This document shows, in pieces, positions 46,591 to 58,240 of a stretch of DNA of 64,000 nt (the first letter of the stretch is position 1; every line of letters starts with the position of its first letter). The notes beneath the pieces are model-generated. The model was not told the origin of the DNA and made no database searches. It saw nothing but the letters and a program-made list of their open reading frames with translations. Position numbers and translations under genes: made by a program. Source of the DNA: Arcuatula senhousia (taxonomy: Eukaryota > Mollusca > Bivalvia > Mytilida > Mytilidae); the NCBI GenBank assembly GCA_963971305.1, contig OZ020306.1, positions 69,971,022 to 70,035,021 on the forward strand, given 5' to 3'.

Positions 46591-46761
46591 GACTTAAGAA
46601 AAAAAGGTTAAAGTAAGAGCATGTAAAGCCATAAATTTTATAAAGTTTTATATTTCTTCTGTATTTGACAAGTAAAACCTTTCTGCTATTGAGAAATACT
46701 GATTAAAAAGTGTTTAACATGTAAATAATAACAACACACACGTACATGTTTTCCTTTTATC

Positions 46762-47083
46762 GTGCTATATATTAACAGGGCTTATTTAATTGAAAACTCG
46801 ATTAATTCAATGACATAAGATTCTAATTTGGGGGATTTATAAACCACTTATCTTGTTATTGGTATCATTTTAAAGGGGAATGGGGTAAGGAAAAGGCAAA
46901 ACAGTTACAAAAGCCATATGCATGTGCTATATGTTAACAGGGCCTATTTAATTGATAACTCGATTAATTCAATGACATAAGATTCTCATTTGGGGGATTT
47001 ATAAACCACTTATCTTGTTATTGGTATCATTTTAAAGGGGAATGGGGTAAGGAAAACGCAAAACAGTAACAAAAGCCATGTGC
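46762..47083 (+). repeat. direct tandem duplication of 162 bp
   Basis: Units 46762-46923 and 46924-47083 both start GTGCTATAT(A/G)TTAACAGGG and end with CAAAAGCCAT(A/G)TG. They differ at only about nine positions, so the duplication is recent. No gene is involved. Confidence 0.9.
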
Positions 47084-47690
47084 AGAACATACCTTTTCAG
47101 ACCACGTTTGTTAACATCCATTTCCTAAAGTATTTTTAGATGGGCCTGCGCAGCCACTTCCGAGTGAGTTCAAACTTGGGTCATATGCATATAGTTTGCA
47201 TAATACAACTCGGGAAGCAAATGATTGTTAAAGACATTTTTTTGTTAAGTTCTGCAAAAATCCCACTGTTTTAAGGATTTTTTGTAGCTTAAATAAAAGT
47301 TTTTATTAACAATTTATATTTTTAAAGCTTAAAAAGACTGTAATTTTTTTTTTATATTTTTTGATTTATTATTACTTTAACATTGACCAAATCAATATAA
47401 AATCGCAGAGTCAGTAGACCGTGACTGCAAGAGGATTCAGATGTAATGCATATAAAACTGATATGTACTGATGCTAATGCAACTGCACTACATATATCAA
47501 TGGTATACCATAACTTGTTCACATAAAACAGACAAAAGCAAAAACTTAAACAATATGGACGCCGCCGTCGCTGCCATCGGAATCGCCATCCCTAAGTCTC
47601 GCCTTCCGCGACATTCGTTTCAGGCAACAAAAATGGAATATTTTTAAAAAAATCCTAATCCATGGATTGAAATAATTCACTGTTTAATGT
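47084..47690. other. no gene seen; small GC-rich patch
   Basis: Mostly AT-rich. 47550-47615 (GGACGCCGCCGTCGCTGCCA, then GGAATCGCCATCCCTAAGTC) is GC-rich and resembles ends of molluscan dispersed elements rather than an exon; it has no splice sites in a usable frame. Confidence 0.35.
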
Positions 47691-47696
47691 ATAAAA

Positions 47697-48525
47697 GAAG
47701 CAGAGGTACCAATGGGGTATCCGAATGTCAAAAGTCCGAAAGGGCAGAGACTAAACCAGTAAACACAAACAAGAACGGGACAAAAACAGACAACACGTAA
47801 AACATGGAAACACAAAACAACTGAATATCAATCAACAACGCGAACTCCAGTCGAAACAAGAGTGAACTCAGGTGCTCCGGAAGAGTTAGCAGTTCCTGCT
47901 TGCTATAGCACACCCGTCGCGTTGCCAATAGTCCATTCAGCGTGTCAAATCCAGTAAAGGAAGACAAAACAACACACTATGACAAACCAACATCTGCACT
48001 CATCTGAGAGATCGAAATCCCATATTTGTCTATAAGTGCATGATGTCTTCCGTAAAATTTCTTGAGTGAAGACAGCAACCGAGGAGCAACATAACCCTGT
48101 GTGAGCAATTTTTGCGTCAGACGTGTCGCTCTGCTAAGGAAATCGATGTAAGTCCCGCACGCTCTGGAGTAACGAATCAATTGAGATACGTAAACTCCAT
48201 AAGCTGGAGCTGACGGAATATTGCTACACAAGAAGGGGAAGTTGACGATTGGAAAGTTGAAGTCATCACGTTTGTCATAGAGCCTTGTTGAAAGTCTTCC
48301 TTGAGAGTCAATTTCGAGATGTAGATCTAAATATGAAGCAGACTTCCTAGAATCCGTTGTGTCCTTTATCTCAAGCTCCTGTGGATATATGAGATGGAGA
48401 AAGTCACCAAATCGAGAATTGTTTAGTGAAAGGACATCATCAATATAACGGAACGTGAGGTTGAAAGAGAGAGCTAGTCTACGGTCTTTTTTGTCTAGAA
48501 CCTTACAATTTTTGATTAGGTTTTA
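47697..48525 (-). mobile_element. family P retroposon, longest copy
   Basis: Minus-strand element with its 3' terminus at 47697 (AAGCAGAGGTACC on the plus strand), a 3' UTR of about 280 bases (47697-47976) and the C-terminal reverse-transcriptase frame 47977-48522. It is 5'-truncated or decayed at about 48525. It shares an identical 3' end with at least 16 other fragments in the window. Confidence 0.8.
47977..48522 (-). pseudogene. reverse transcriptase C-terminal fragment (YIDD), Penelope-like
   Basis: A 182-codon open frame encodes the C-terminal part of a reverse transcriptase. It begins at an in-frame stop (48523-48525), so the N-terminal fingers and the motif A part are lost. The catalytic motif C is FRYIDDVLSLNN (YIDD at 48436-48447). 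It is followed by LEIKDTTD, ASYLDLHLEID, GRLSTRLYDKRDDFNF, SNIPSAPAYGVYVSQLIRYS and KKFYGRHHALIDKYGISISQ, ending MSADVGLS. The order YxDD, then a (L/F)LD(V/L) block, then GxLxTxxYxK resembles Penelope-like elements (family knowledge). No GIY-YIG nuclease follows, as the frame stops. The start cannot be genuine. The same C-terminus is found at 15003-15366, 54500-54880 and 57555-57655. Confidence 0.7.
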
Positions 48526-48599
48526 GATAATCGTTGCATTCCATGCACATCTTCTGCAAAAATTAATAAACGACTGTTACTGGCAAAGACGTTTGTAAA

Positions 48600-48800
48600 A
48601 ATATAACTTGTGTAATTTTCTTTCTAGAAGATTAACAGCCTTTGGAGAAACATAAACAACACTGTTCGATTGTTCATGCTGGAATTCTTTGTCTCCGTTG
48701 ATGCAGGATTGAAACCTTATGAATAGACGATGAACAATAAAACACACAGGCTGATAATGGGTATGACAGAACGTCAGAATATAACCATCAGGGTTTACTG
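48600..48800 (+). repeat. family F repeat
   Basis: AACTTGTGTAATTTTC, ACAGCCTTTGGAGAAACATA, CTCCGTTGATGCAGGATTGA and CTTATGAATAGACGATGAAC match 42980-43160 in order. It directly flanks the truncated end of the family P copy. Confidence 0.5.
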
Positions 48801-49435
48801 CCCGTTAAAATCATGAAAAAGATGGGAACATCTTTGATAGAAAATGAAAGCTTTGTTATTTTATCTCTTGCCAGGAGTGTCTATATGATGCTGACATTTT
48901 TCTATTGTCTGATGTCTTTTCCAGTCGAAGAGGGTTTTTTTTCTCTGCACAACGAATTTCTTTTAGAAATATGAGCTATGATAGAACACCTACCGCACAC
49001 AGTTCAGTTTTTGATTTAATTCTTTTCACGTTTTTTTTTTCAATACTTTTTCACTACCTTTTGTTCCTAAATCGTTCAGTGCAACCTAACTTAGTTTTGT
49101 TATAAAATCGACATTATTAACATACTCTGGAGGATGAAAGAATATTGTATTACAAGTCACGACTCTTTAAGCCAAAGTTCAGTTTTCTATATGTTTTTTT
49201 TTTCATTTCAATTGAAAATTTAAGTAGTTTTGTTTGCCTTGGTTTTGTTTTACTGACACGGTTTCGTCAATAGAACAGTGAAAGACAACGGTCTTGTATA
49301 ATGACGCATTACTTCCATCATGGCAGTTAAATAAATAAAAAAAGATTTTTCTTTATAATATGTTAAAATTTGATAATACATAAGTATGAGAAATTTTAGT
49401 ATTTGTTTAAACCGACACAGTTTTATAAATTGGAT
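48801..49435. other. no gene seen
   Basis: AT-rich with T-runs. Short frames (48905-49105 plus, 49250-49489 minus) have no recognisable motif. Confidence 0.35.
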
Positions 49436-49439
49436 GTTG

Positions 49440-49950
49440 AAAATCAAATATTCAAGACTTATCAGGCTATCAAAAGACTGGAATACCAAATACTATATGA
49501 ATATGAAGAGCATTGAACAATAGAACCAAAAATGCCGAACCGGAAACCAAATTATCACCCAACCAGCAGAGCTTACCATCACGGATGTTAGAAATAGAGA
49601 TCATAACAAAGTCAAGACAAAAAGTTTTGCTCCGGCTAACGCCGGTTTCGTCTCTTCAAGACTCATCAGATGCGCTTTACCTTAAGATTAAAAATACCAA
49701 ACACAATATGTATATGAAGAGCATGGAACAATAAAACCAAAAATGCCGAACTGGGAGCCAAATTACATTGGATGACTCAGATCAAATTATATCTAAGGTA
49801 GAAAAAAACTTAGGGTTTTGAAATTGTTTAAATTTTAAAGAATAATTTATAGGTTTCATATTTTTTTCAACACAAAAATATTGATGCCGGAGGGGACACA
49901 CCTCGGAAAATGAAAAGTCAATCAGCAGCGCTAACCATCACCAATGTAAG
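49440..49950 (-). repeat. two head-to-tail family A copies, decayed
   Basis: 49440-49570 is a partial copy (ATTCAAGACTTATCAGGCTA to CCGAACCGGAAACCAAATTA). 49590-49950 is a fuller one (AACGCCGGTTTCGTCTCTTC, AAGACTCATCAGATGCGCTT, GCCGGAGGGGACACACCTCG, AATCAGCAGCGCTAACCATC). Divergence is higher than at 36.8 kb. Confidence 0.6.
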
Positions 49951-50149
49951 AAATAAAGTCACGGTTTTGAATAAAAGATTAACCCCTGAATCCCGTCTTA
50001 TCTTAAAGACGATGTAGTCGGCTTGAACAAAACCTCTCACAACCAACAAAACCCATAACAGTTAAGGTGAAAATAATCTTCATAATTATAACATCCTTTT
50101 AACAACGAATAGCCTATTTGACACAACTATTTTTGCCCTTTTAATTTCG

Positions 50150-50515
50150 AACACCCATGAAGGTAGGCACTGCTGGTGGAGTTTTAAATCCCCAAAGTTT
50201 GCCCGCACCGGTACCAACACTTTTGTGTTGGAGAACACATAAAAGCTTTAAATTATCCGTTTAAATTTCAAAATTGTCAAAACCCTAAAGTTCTTCCTAC
50301 CCCAGATATAGGTTGATCATCTTAGAAATAATTTGGTTTTCATGGCCAGTTTGGTATTTTTGAGTTTATTGTTCTATTATCTTCATAATCATATAGTGTT
50401 TGGCATTTTCAATATTTTTGGTAGAGCGCCTCTGATGAGGTTTGTATGGACGAATCGCGCGTCAGGCGTAGCAAATTTTATTGTCTGAAACTTTGTTGTC
50501 ATTTTAATTTCAAAT
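50150..50515 (+). repeat. family A, near-complete copy
   Basis: AGGTAGGCACTGCTGGTGGA to GACGAATCGCGCGTCAGGCG and TTATTGTCTGAAACTTTGTT, collinear with 2380-2745. It lies inverted relative to the copy just upstream. Confidence 0.65.
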
Positions 50516-50527
50516 TATTAAAACCCA

Positions 50528-50945
50528 CCACTTATTTTGAAGTGCCTGTACCAAGTCAGGACCATTGCGATCTTTAATTCTTCTGGTGTTGTGTTTCTCT
50601 CAAATGAAAATTAAAACAGAGTTCCAGACAAAACTTCTGTATTGTGTTCATGATGGTTTTCATACCCTGCATGTTCTATCATGTTCGACTTATAAAAGTA
50701 AATCTAACAGTGTAACACTATCTTATGTAATTATATATATTATGGACTTGGGGATCGCAATGGAAGAGGGAGGTTTGGCGCCATAAAACCTGGTTTTACC
50801 CACCGTTTTGTTTGAAATGCCTGTACCAAGTCAGGACCATTGCGATCCACCAATTCTCCGGTATGACTGATTCGTTTTTGTCATTTTCTCTGGACTATGA
50901 GATTGATCATTCAAGTTCGGTAGTTTTGTTATTACCTTTATTTAT
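50528..50945 (+). mobile_element. two family B copies
   Basis: 50528-50595 is a centre fragment (GTGCCTGTACCAAGTCAGGA). 50740-50945 runs from ATGGACTTGGGGATCGCAAT through ACCTGGTTTTACCCACCG to the complete 3' end (TTCGGTAGTTTTGTTATTAC, then CTTTATT). Open frames here are repeat-derived. Confidence 0.65.
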
Positions 50946-51980
50946 AAAACGGGTCATTTTAAGCTATAGTAATATCCCTTATAAAATGTCAAGTATGAAC
51001 TACGGTGTGTTGTTTTGGTAAAAATGAACACTGTACATAAAGAAAGTTTTGAAAAAAAACTGTCTGTTTAAACATATGATAAATTTGGATTACATCTAAA
51101 AATTTACATGACATTCATACAGATTGCAATTGCTGTCAGATGAGCGATGCATGTTTCTGGTGCTTGCAATTTAAATTATAAAAATAAGATCGGATTTAAT
51201 TGGTCTGGGATTTCATTTTACGAAACAATGCATTTCGAAATCAAAGAAAACCACGTTATTTTCAGAAAAATGTACGTTAAGTATGACGCTGCGTTCGATA
51301 AAGCTGTTTATTGTCCTATGCGACATAGTATAAATATGCGGCTGTTCACTTCATTTAAATTAAATTCAAACAAATGCTTACGTCACGAAATCTTGCCTTT
51401 GAATTTTTTTATTGAAAGAAAACTATCATTAACGGACTAAGAAAATAATCAATCTTAGCTGTGTAAGTGATAGTTAGATAATCTAAGGTTATGCTCGTTC
51501 ATTAGATTAGATTTTTGTAAGAGATAAAAGACTCAAAACAAAAAACAAGATTGATTTAAATGAATGAACTTATGACTTCGATTTTTTCTTGCAGTAGTTG
51601 TTGGTTTTAAAGAAGTTTGTTGCTATAGTGCAGATGAAGTTGTTGCTTAAGATTTTTACGTGGAGATCTTAATTGAGTATATTTAGTACTAGCTGTGAAT
51701 TGTTGTGTTGGTTCTATTATCTAAGAGGGAACAACAAATAAGATTTGCATAGTGATCTTAGCATTTAGTATATTATGACATGTAGAACGATTTTTAACGA
51801 ATATTTTCAGAAAAAAAACATAACAAAGGACACTATTAAGGCTATACCTTGTGTATTTATATTTTCCTTGTGGTAACCTCGAGCTCTAGTCGGCAACATT
51901 TGAATAAAAAAAATCGAAGCCTTCGACCCAAAAGTAAAAAAAAACCATGAAAATATGGAAATTCTTTCTATAAGGAAGGA
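50946..51980. other. no supported gene
   Basis: Contains a 97-codon plus frame at 51147-51440 with four cysteines (MHVSGACNLNYKNKIGFNWS at its start) in slightly richer sequence. I see no splice sites, signal peptide or family match and leave it uncalled. Confidence 0.3.
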
Positions 51981-51986
51981 GAGAAA

Positions 51987-52040
51987 AAGAAGCAGAGGTA
52001 CCAATGGAGCATCCGAATGTCAAAAGTTCAAAAGGAAATA
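51987..52040 (-). mobile_element. family P extreme 3' tail
   Basis: About 50 bases beginning AGAAGCAGAGGTACCAATGG, then CATCCGAATGTCAAAAGTT: the shortest 3'-anchored copy of the family here. Confidence 0.6.
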
Positions 52041-52164
52041 TGAAACAACAAAGCTCTAAATGTCACACGGATTAACAGACAAAATGAGAGATTTTAAATA
52101 AGATTTAAATGTTTACTAAAATATGTAGAAATATTGTCAAAAGAATTTTTTTTCATTTACATAT

Positions 52165-52640
52165 ATTGAGTTCATGCTGTTGATTTCTATACAGTTGTTT
52201 CTTATTACCGTTCGCCTAGGCATGCACGTACGATGGTTCTGCCTTTACTCTTTTTGACACTGACAGTCGATTGCCCCCTTGGTACCCCCTTGTTATTTAA
52301 AAGCAAATCTAAAATATTCATATATACAGATGAGTGCAGATGTTGGTTTTTAAGAGGGTTTTGTTTTGTCTTCCTTTACCGGATTTGACACGCTGAACGG
52401 ACTATTGGCATCGCGACGGGTGTGCTATAGCAAGCAGGAACTGCGTACTCTTCCGGAGCACCTGAGTTCACTCTTGTTTCGACTGGAGTTCGCGTTGTTT
52501 ATTGATATTCAGTATTTTGTGTTTCCGTGTTTTACATGTTGTCTGTTTTTGTCCCGTTCTTGTTGGTGTTTACTGGTTTTGTCTCTGCCCTTTTGGACTT
52601 TTGACATTCGGATACCCCATTGGTACCTCTGCTTCATACA
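52165..52640 (+). mobile_element. family P retroposon fragments (one decayed, one fresh)
   Basis: 52165-52295 is a decayed tail. 52329-52640 is a well-preserved copy starting at GATGAGTGCAGATGTTGGTT, the coding end, and running through GGACTTTTGACATTCGGATA to TTGGTACCTCTGCTTC. The latter is very close to 47697-47990 (complement) and 38612-38818. The 104-codon frame at 52366-52680 is 3' UTR read-through. Confidence 0.75.
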
Positions 52641-53395
52641 GCATTGTCTCGCATGCAAACATATTTTAATTACATTCTGATACACTCTGTGCAATTAAAA
52701 CTCAATCATATGACATCTGCAAACTTGACAAATTGTCAGAAGCAGAGTTCTATTAAAAAATATTTGCATTTTTATGTTTTCATTATATTTACATAACAGT
52801 GTTAAATATATAAATTATCGATAATGTACCACATTTAAAACAAATTTCAAACAAATAATGCATTATTTCTGAACGATTTGTTCATTTGGAAAATAGTTTT
52901 ATCTTGTTTTATTTCAATTAGTCTACCAATCGATTAAAAGCTTTAACGTTTTTCTATGATAAATCTGAAATTCTTTGTGTTATAATTAAAATAAGCAAAA
53001 TATAGACAGATATTTGGTTTTATATATGTACACAACGATGGAAATTCCCAAAAGAGGTAAACGTCTTTTTTTTCTTTGTTTCATGACAACATATGGAAAA
53101 CGTTAAGCTTTTATTTGCTAGACATTTTCAATGTAATTTATTATTAATTTTCTAATTTTGTTTTAGTGACAAAAGGGTTTTTGTTTGTAACAAGTTTTCC
53201 TAAAATGCAATCAACAACCCCGTTGTCTGAACTGTCTGGTACGAATTGTACTCCGAAATGTTTTCAAAATATACAGATTGCTTAAATTTGAAATATCAAA
53301 AATTAAAAACACGAGGCTGTAATGCATATGATCGATATCCTTGGGGCTGGATTTAGCTTTCTTTTACGATGTTTCTTTGAGTATTACACAGGCAA
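52641..53395. other. no gene seen
   Basis: AT-rich sequence without a supported feature. Confidence 0.4.
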
Positions 53396-53404
53396 TTTGT
53401 TTTA

Positions 53405-53650
53405 ACTTTTAATTAACGTTATGCTCGATTAACACTAATTTAACGTTAATATAACACTTATCTGACGTTAAATTAACGTTAGAATTTTTAACGCAAATTA
53501 AGCGTTAAACATTAACGTTAAACATTTTAACGTTCATGTTTCTGTTGAATCATGTGACATCAAATGCTATACTTTAACGTCAATTAACAATCGATACTCG
53601 ATCAACACTAATTCAACGTTAATTTTTAACGATAAGTTAACGATAACAAA
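53405..53650. repeat. TTAACGTTAA-motif cluster
   Basis: The palindromic core AACGTT or the variants AACGTTA, ACGTTAA and GCGTTAA occur about twelve times in 245 bases, together with TCGATTAACACTAATT twice. It may be a decayed tandem array. Confidence 0.45.
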
Positions 53651-53694
53651 ATTGCATGCGATAACAAGTCTTTCGATACGGAGATTTTAAAATT

Positions 53695-53910
53695 GATGCG
53701 TTGTGTGTTACTACCGGTCTCTAAGATTGCAATAGAAGAGGGAGGTTTGTCGCGCCATAATACCTGGTTTAACCCACGATTTAAATTTAAATGCCTGTAC
53801 CAAGTCAGGACCATTGCGATCTATAACTATTCCGGTGTGTCTTCAATGTTTGATCTTTTCTTGAGATTGATCTTCCAAGTTTGATAATTTTGTTATTACC
53901 TTTATTAGCT
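53695..53910 (+). mobile_element. family B copy
   Basis: GTGTTACTACCGGTCTCTAA, AGAAGAGGGAGGTTTGTCGC, ACCTGGTTTAACCCACGATT, CTGTACCAAGTCAGGACCAT and the terminus CAAGTTTGATAATTTTGTTA, then TTACCTTTATT. About 60 bases are missing before the terminus. Confidence 0.6.
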
Positions 53911-54329
53911 AAACTGATGACAAATTACTTTTTACAACTGCGTTTTGATCCTTATTTTGTAAATCGTTGAATTCATTGGCCTTTATTCGTTTAGTTAATT
54001 AGCTTGACCAATTTAAAGCCAATGTCCAAATTTAACTTTTTTGAAAACGAAATAATCATTACCTTGATAAAATGTTTCTCTAATTTTCAATGCTACCAAA
54101 AGTCACTTTTCTCAACAGTTCTTTACCTATATTTATTAATCGAGGTGGGACGATACCAAATGACATCTATAAAGATTTTAACGAAAACTGGTAGACATAT
54201 AGTTCTGAGTGATAAACATACATACATAAAATAACATATGGTGGTCACTGTGTTTATTAAACATAAATGCAATTGAAAACTGCACTTTGGCGAGAAAACA
54301 AAGACATATACGAAAACCACAGCTTCAGA

Positions 54330-54885
54330 CTTCAAGAAGCAAAAGCATACCAAAGGAGTAATCAAATATCATTATACCGAAAAGACAAAGACAAAATCGG
54401 TAGACAAAAAAATCATAACGAAACAAACCACACAACATTAAAAAAAAACACACATATCAACGAAATTGTATAAGGCAACGTGAACTCAAGTCAAAACGAG
54501 AGGGAACTCAGAAGCCCCGGAAGAGTAAGCAGTTCCTGCTTGCTATAGCAGACCCGTCATATTGCCAATGATCGATTTATGTGTTGGTCGAATTTGGAAA
54601 GGATGACATTACAAAACTCTAAGTCAAACCAACATCAGTTAGAAATCCCGTATTTGTTTACGAGCACATGTTGTCTTCCGTAAAATTTCATGAGTGGTGA
54701 CAACAACGTTAACCTGGGAGCAACGTACCCCTGTGTCACAATTACCTTTTAGCCGCGCAGCTCTATCAAAGAAGTTGTTATACTCCTCGCATGCTCTGGA
54801 ATAACGAATCAATTGTGATACGTAAACTCCATATGCTGGAGCGGACGGAATGTTGCTACACAGAAAGGGAAAGTTTCAACTTATG
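54330..54885 (-). mobile_element. family P retroposon copy with RT relic
   Basis: The 3' end lies near 54335 (AAGAAGCAAAAGCATACC). The 3' UTR carries CGGAAGAGTAAGCAGTTCCT. Coding remnants at 54500-54880 on the minus strand read SNIPSAPAYGVYVSQLIRYS and RACEEYNNFF before frameshifts. It is 5'-truncated at about 54885. Confidence 0.65.
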
Positions 54886-57180
54886 ATAAACAAATATAAT
54901 ATTTCTTTGAACTTTTTGCGATTCATTGATGTAAAATACAAGATATGTCACAAACTATTGTTTCGTAAAAATTGCCTATACATGGTACGTAATAATATCT
55001 AACTAAAATTGAAGATCAGAAGGATTTTTATCGTAATAAAATATTGCGTAACGTCCCACCATTATTATTGAATACATTTATTATGATAAATCGGATGTGG
55101 TCAATGATAGCTTCAAGATTTTTATAAAATTTGTCAGCAATACATGCTTCTTTTATTATGCCCTCCTCGAAATAAGATTTAAAAAAATACTTAACACAAT
55201 TTTATCTAACTATTTTGATATTCAATCAATAAATTTGGGTAAGAATTGTAATTTTCATGTAAATCTATTTGGAAATTTTGCAATTTATCTTAGTCCAAAC
55301 GTCAAACTGCAATGTGCCAAATGGTAATGATGAATAAGGCTACTACTGTCACAACTCATCACTCCTTTTTTAATGTTTAATGTTTATAGTTAATACCCAA
55401 TTTGGTATAAGTAAATAGGATTAAACTAAAAAGAGTAACGACATTAGAAAATATTAAGGGAAGCAAAAGCACAGACTTGAATAATTCGAACATCGGAGGT
55501 TTTTGTTAACGCTTTCTTCAAATTATTCTGAATTGTTAATGATCTTCTAAGACATTAACTGACCTTGCATGCCAGCGTCTTTATCGTTTAAGTATTTAAT
55601 TACATGACATTAACAAAAAATAATACCATTAAGATATACGCATGTCAAACAAACAATTTATGAGAGCGAAGCATGTCATATTAATTTCTGAAACAATGCA
55701 AACTGGAAAAAAGAAACCTGTTTCATGTTCTTCGTTTTTGTGATAATTAGCGTTTCTTCCTTCTGCGTAAGAGATCTGGAATTCCATATGTCCTTTGAAG
55801 TTTTGCCTGTTACAGTTAAAGTTCTGCAATGAGAAATGGATTTAATTGCATAATTAGCAGAGAACAATGGATATGAAAATAGTTCTTTGACTTAAAGCTA
55901 TTATAGACTATATTATTTCTCTAAAAGATTTGACATTAAGCAGGTTCCAGAAATTGGATATGCTTTTTACATTTCTTATGCTTTTCTTAGAATGGCATTC
56001 GACATTTTACACAGAAAAAATACAAATATATGACAAACAACCGACACATACGTTCTAACAAAAAGTTCGGGTATATAATACCTATGGGAAATATTTTTAT
56101 TTATCAGCCAAACTATATATTTGATTCGTTTCTCCCACCGGTACTGATCTTTTACCTAAAAATAGTCTTAAACACCAAGGTTCTTTCCTTGTACTAAGGG
56201 AGCGACAATTTGATTTTTATGTGAGGGCCATGGTGAATTTAAAAATAACAGGAAGGACAGGGCTTCTTTGAATTAAAACAATAACAGCATGTATTCACGG
56301 TAACTCCTGTTGAGGACTTTCTAGCGGAATTTCCACCTAGAACTCAGAATGTCCTGGACCTTTTGCTCTCAAATGTTAATTTGAACCCCTGCTCTTCATG
56401 GACTTCTTCAAAGACATGGTGCATGAAGGTACATTTGTTACTTGGGTACCGACGACGAAGCTACCAAATAATTGTTATTAAAAAGTCTGCAATAGAAAAC
56501 TAGATCAAGATTTTTGTTCGTGACCTTCGAATTAGATTTTAACTTTTTAGCTGTTTCGTCTATTTATGTTATTTTGATATGAAATATTTACTCCTACTCC
56601 GGTAGTTTTCATCTGTTTCCGAATTTATATGATTTTTTATCCTAATCTGATTTTAATTGAAATGTTACAAACGGATAAAAATCTTAAACTTTCCCTTTAA
56701 TCAATGATGCTCTTTTCACCATTGATACAAATAAATGAAGTAGATTTTAAATCATTTGAGAGTTCCATCCAATACTAAGCTTTAAGGTCCTATTAAAGTG
56801 CTCCATGATTCAGTTTGAGTTTTATAGATTTTTCTTATAACAGGATTTTGATTATTCTGATTATTTGTAAGTTTTGTGTTGCTAGAGATTAATATGTCCT
56901 AATCTGTACTAGCAATGTAACTTCTTTTTGTTTCTATCCTAAACCTTGAAACTGAAAATATGGTGACTTGCTTTGTCTTGTGCTTCTGATTATTCGAAAT
57001 AAATTAGAACTGCCATGACTGTTATGATGTTTGGGTGGTTTTAATGCGATTAGTAAGCTATACGTGTATTATTTTACATGACCTTTTACGTATAAGTATG
57101 CTGAGATCTGTGACGTACATGTAAATCATATTCTCTGTTGTTTGGTTTAAACAATTACAAATATGATAATAATAGCAGTG
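54886..57180. other. no gene seen
   Basis: AT-rich; short frames at 55097-55327 and 55629-55867 show no motif. 56200-56450 is a little richer (CTAAGGGAGCGACAATTTG, TCCTGGACCTTTTGCTCTC) but interrupted in all frames I tried. Confidence 0.35.
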
Positions 57181-57314
57181 ACGAAGCATCATTTTTACCA
57201 TTCAAGTCCCAGGTTGCGAATATGTCTGTATCGGAGCCCTAATCGTCATTTTTAAAAGCTACTAACAGTCTTGAGATCTGCCTTAGATCAGTGATCAGCC
57301 CAGAGATCAATAAA

Positions 57315-57400
57315 GATGTAATCCCTAGATGGCCGAGTAAAGTGGCCCTCATGCGCCGGGTTGTCAGGTCATAACAGAGATAGCTTCAGCACTGAATATA
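57315..57400 (+). repeat. possible tRNA-derived SINE head
   Basis: AGATGGCCGAGTAAAGTGG resembles the A box of a type-II (Ser/Leu) tRNA, and GGGTTGTCAGGTCATAAC lies where a B box would be, but it deviates from GGTTCGANNCC. It cannot fold as an intact tRNA, so at best it is a SINE relic. Confidence 0.25.
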
Positions 57401-57544
57401 GTGGGCAAATGTGGGTGACAAACGTCATACACGTAGAAGACCATTTTATGAACACCACATAGGTTTAGTTTTTCGCCCCATATCAATCTCTTCTACTACA
57501 CGTCATGTTTGACATATATTTGTTAACTCAAGTTTATGTTGCTC

Positions 57545-57915
57545 ATCGGACGGTTGCAGTCTTCACTTAAGAAATTATACGGTAGACATCATGAACTCAT
57601 AGACAAATGTGGGATTTCTATCTCTCAGATGTGTGCAGATGTTGGTTTATCATAGGGCTTTGTTTTGTCTTCCTTAACCGAATTTGAAAAAACTGAATTG
57701 GAATTTGGCAGCGCGGCGGGTGTGATATAGCAGGTAGGAACCTGAGCTCACTCTGGTAATGACTAGAGTTGTTGAATAATATTCAGTAGTTTTTTCTGTT
57801 TCCATGCGATATCTGTTGTCATTTTTTTCGTCCTGTCCTTTTTTGTGTTTACTGACTTTTCTCTGTCATTTTGGACTTTGACAATCGGATGCCCCATTGG
57901 TACCTCCGCTTCTTC
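57545..57915 (+). mobile_element. family P retroposon copy including coding end
   Basis: Starts in the RT C-terminus (RLQSSLKKLYGRHHELIDKC, then GISISQMCADVGLS and stop at about 57655) and runs through the 3' UTR to CAATCGGATGCCCCATTGGT, then ACCTCCGCTTCTTCC. The coding end is intact over its length, with a truncated 5' side. Confidence 0.75.
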
Positions 57916-58064
57916 CTCCAGTGGTTAATCAAAATGTTTGTTCGTTTGTTTCCCACTTCCTCATATTCCATCATCATGTCATGTTTATTGATGGAATTAT
58001 AAAAATGGGAAGGTTAAGCCAAAAAAAAAAAGGAACCGTTCCATATTCCATAGGTGCCTGTCTA

Positions 58065-58240
58065 AGGATTGGTTTTGAATGCTATAGGGTATATTGTTAA
58101 TCTTGGACCTATTGCAAATCATCTAGCGGCGACTTGTGGTCACATTGACCGGTGCTGGCTGTTTTTCATTTTGGATTTTTTAAGCCTAGGTTGTATGGCG
58201 TACACCTATTCCACTTCTCAATATCTTTTATGTATCATCC
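58065..58240 (+). repeat. dispersed repeat family E
   Basis: GACTTGTGGTCACATTGACC, GGTGCTGGCTGTTTTTCATT and AGGTTGTATGGCGTACACCT match the complement of 39190-39345. Confidence 0.6.

Noticed and set aside
47977..48522. Functional reverse-transcriptase gene
   Set aside because: It lacks the N-terminal half, including the motif A region, and begins at a stop codon, so it is a truncated relic despite the intact YIDD.
51147..51440. 97-codon frame with four cysteines
   Set aside because: It was considered as an exon because of composition, but no acceptor, donor or signal peptide fits.
52366..52680. 104-codon plus-strand frame, with relatives at 34553-34828 and 47728-47967 (minus)
   Set aside because: These frames recur, but they lie downstream of the RT stop codon, in the 3' UTR of family P, and run into different flanks.
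57315..57400. Intact tRNA gene
   Set aside because: The A-box-like element is interrupted and the B box deviates. No cloverleaf closes, so it is at most a SINE relic.
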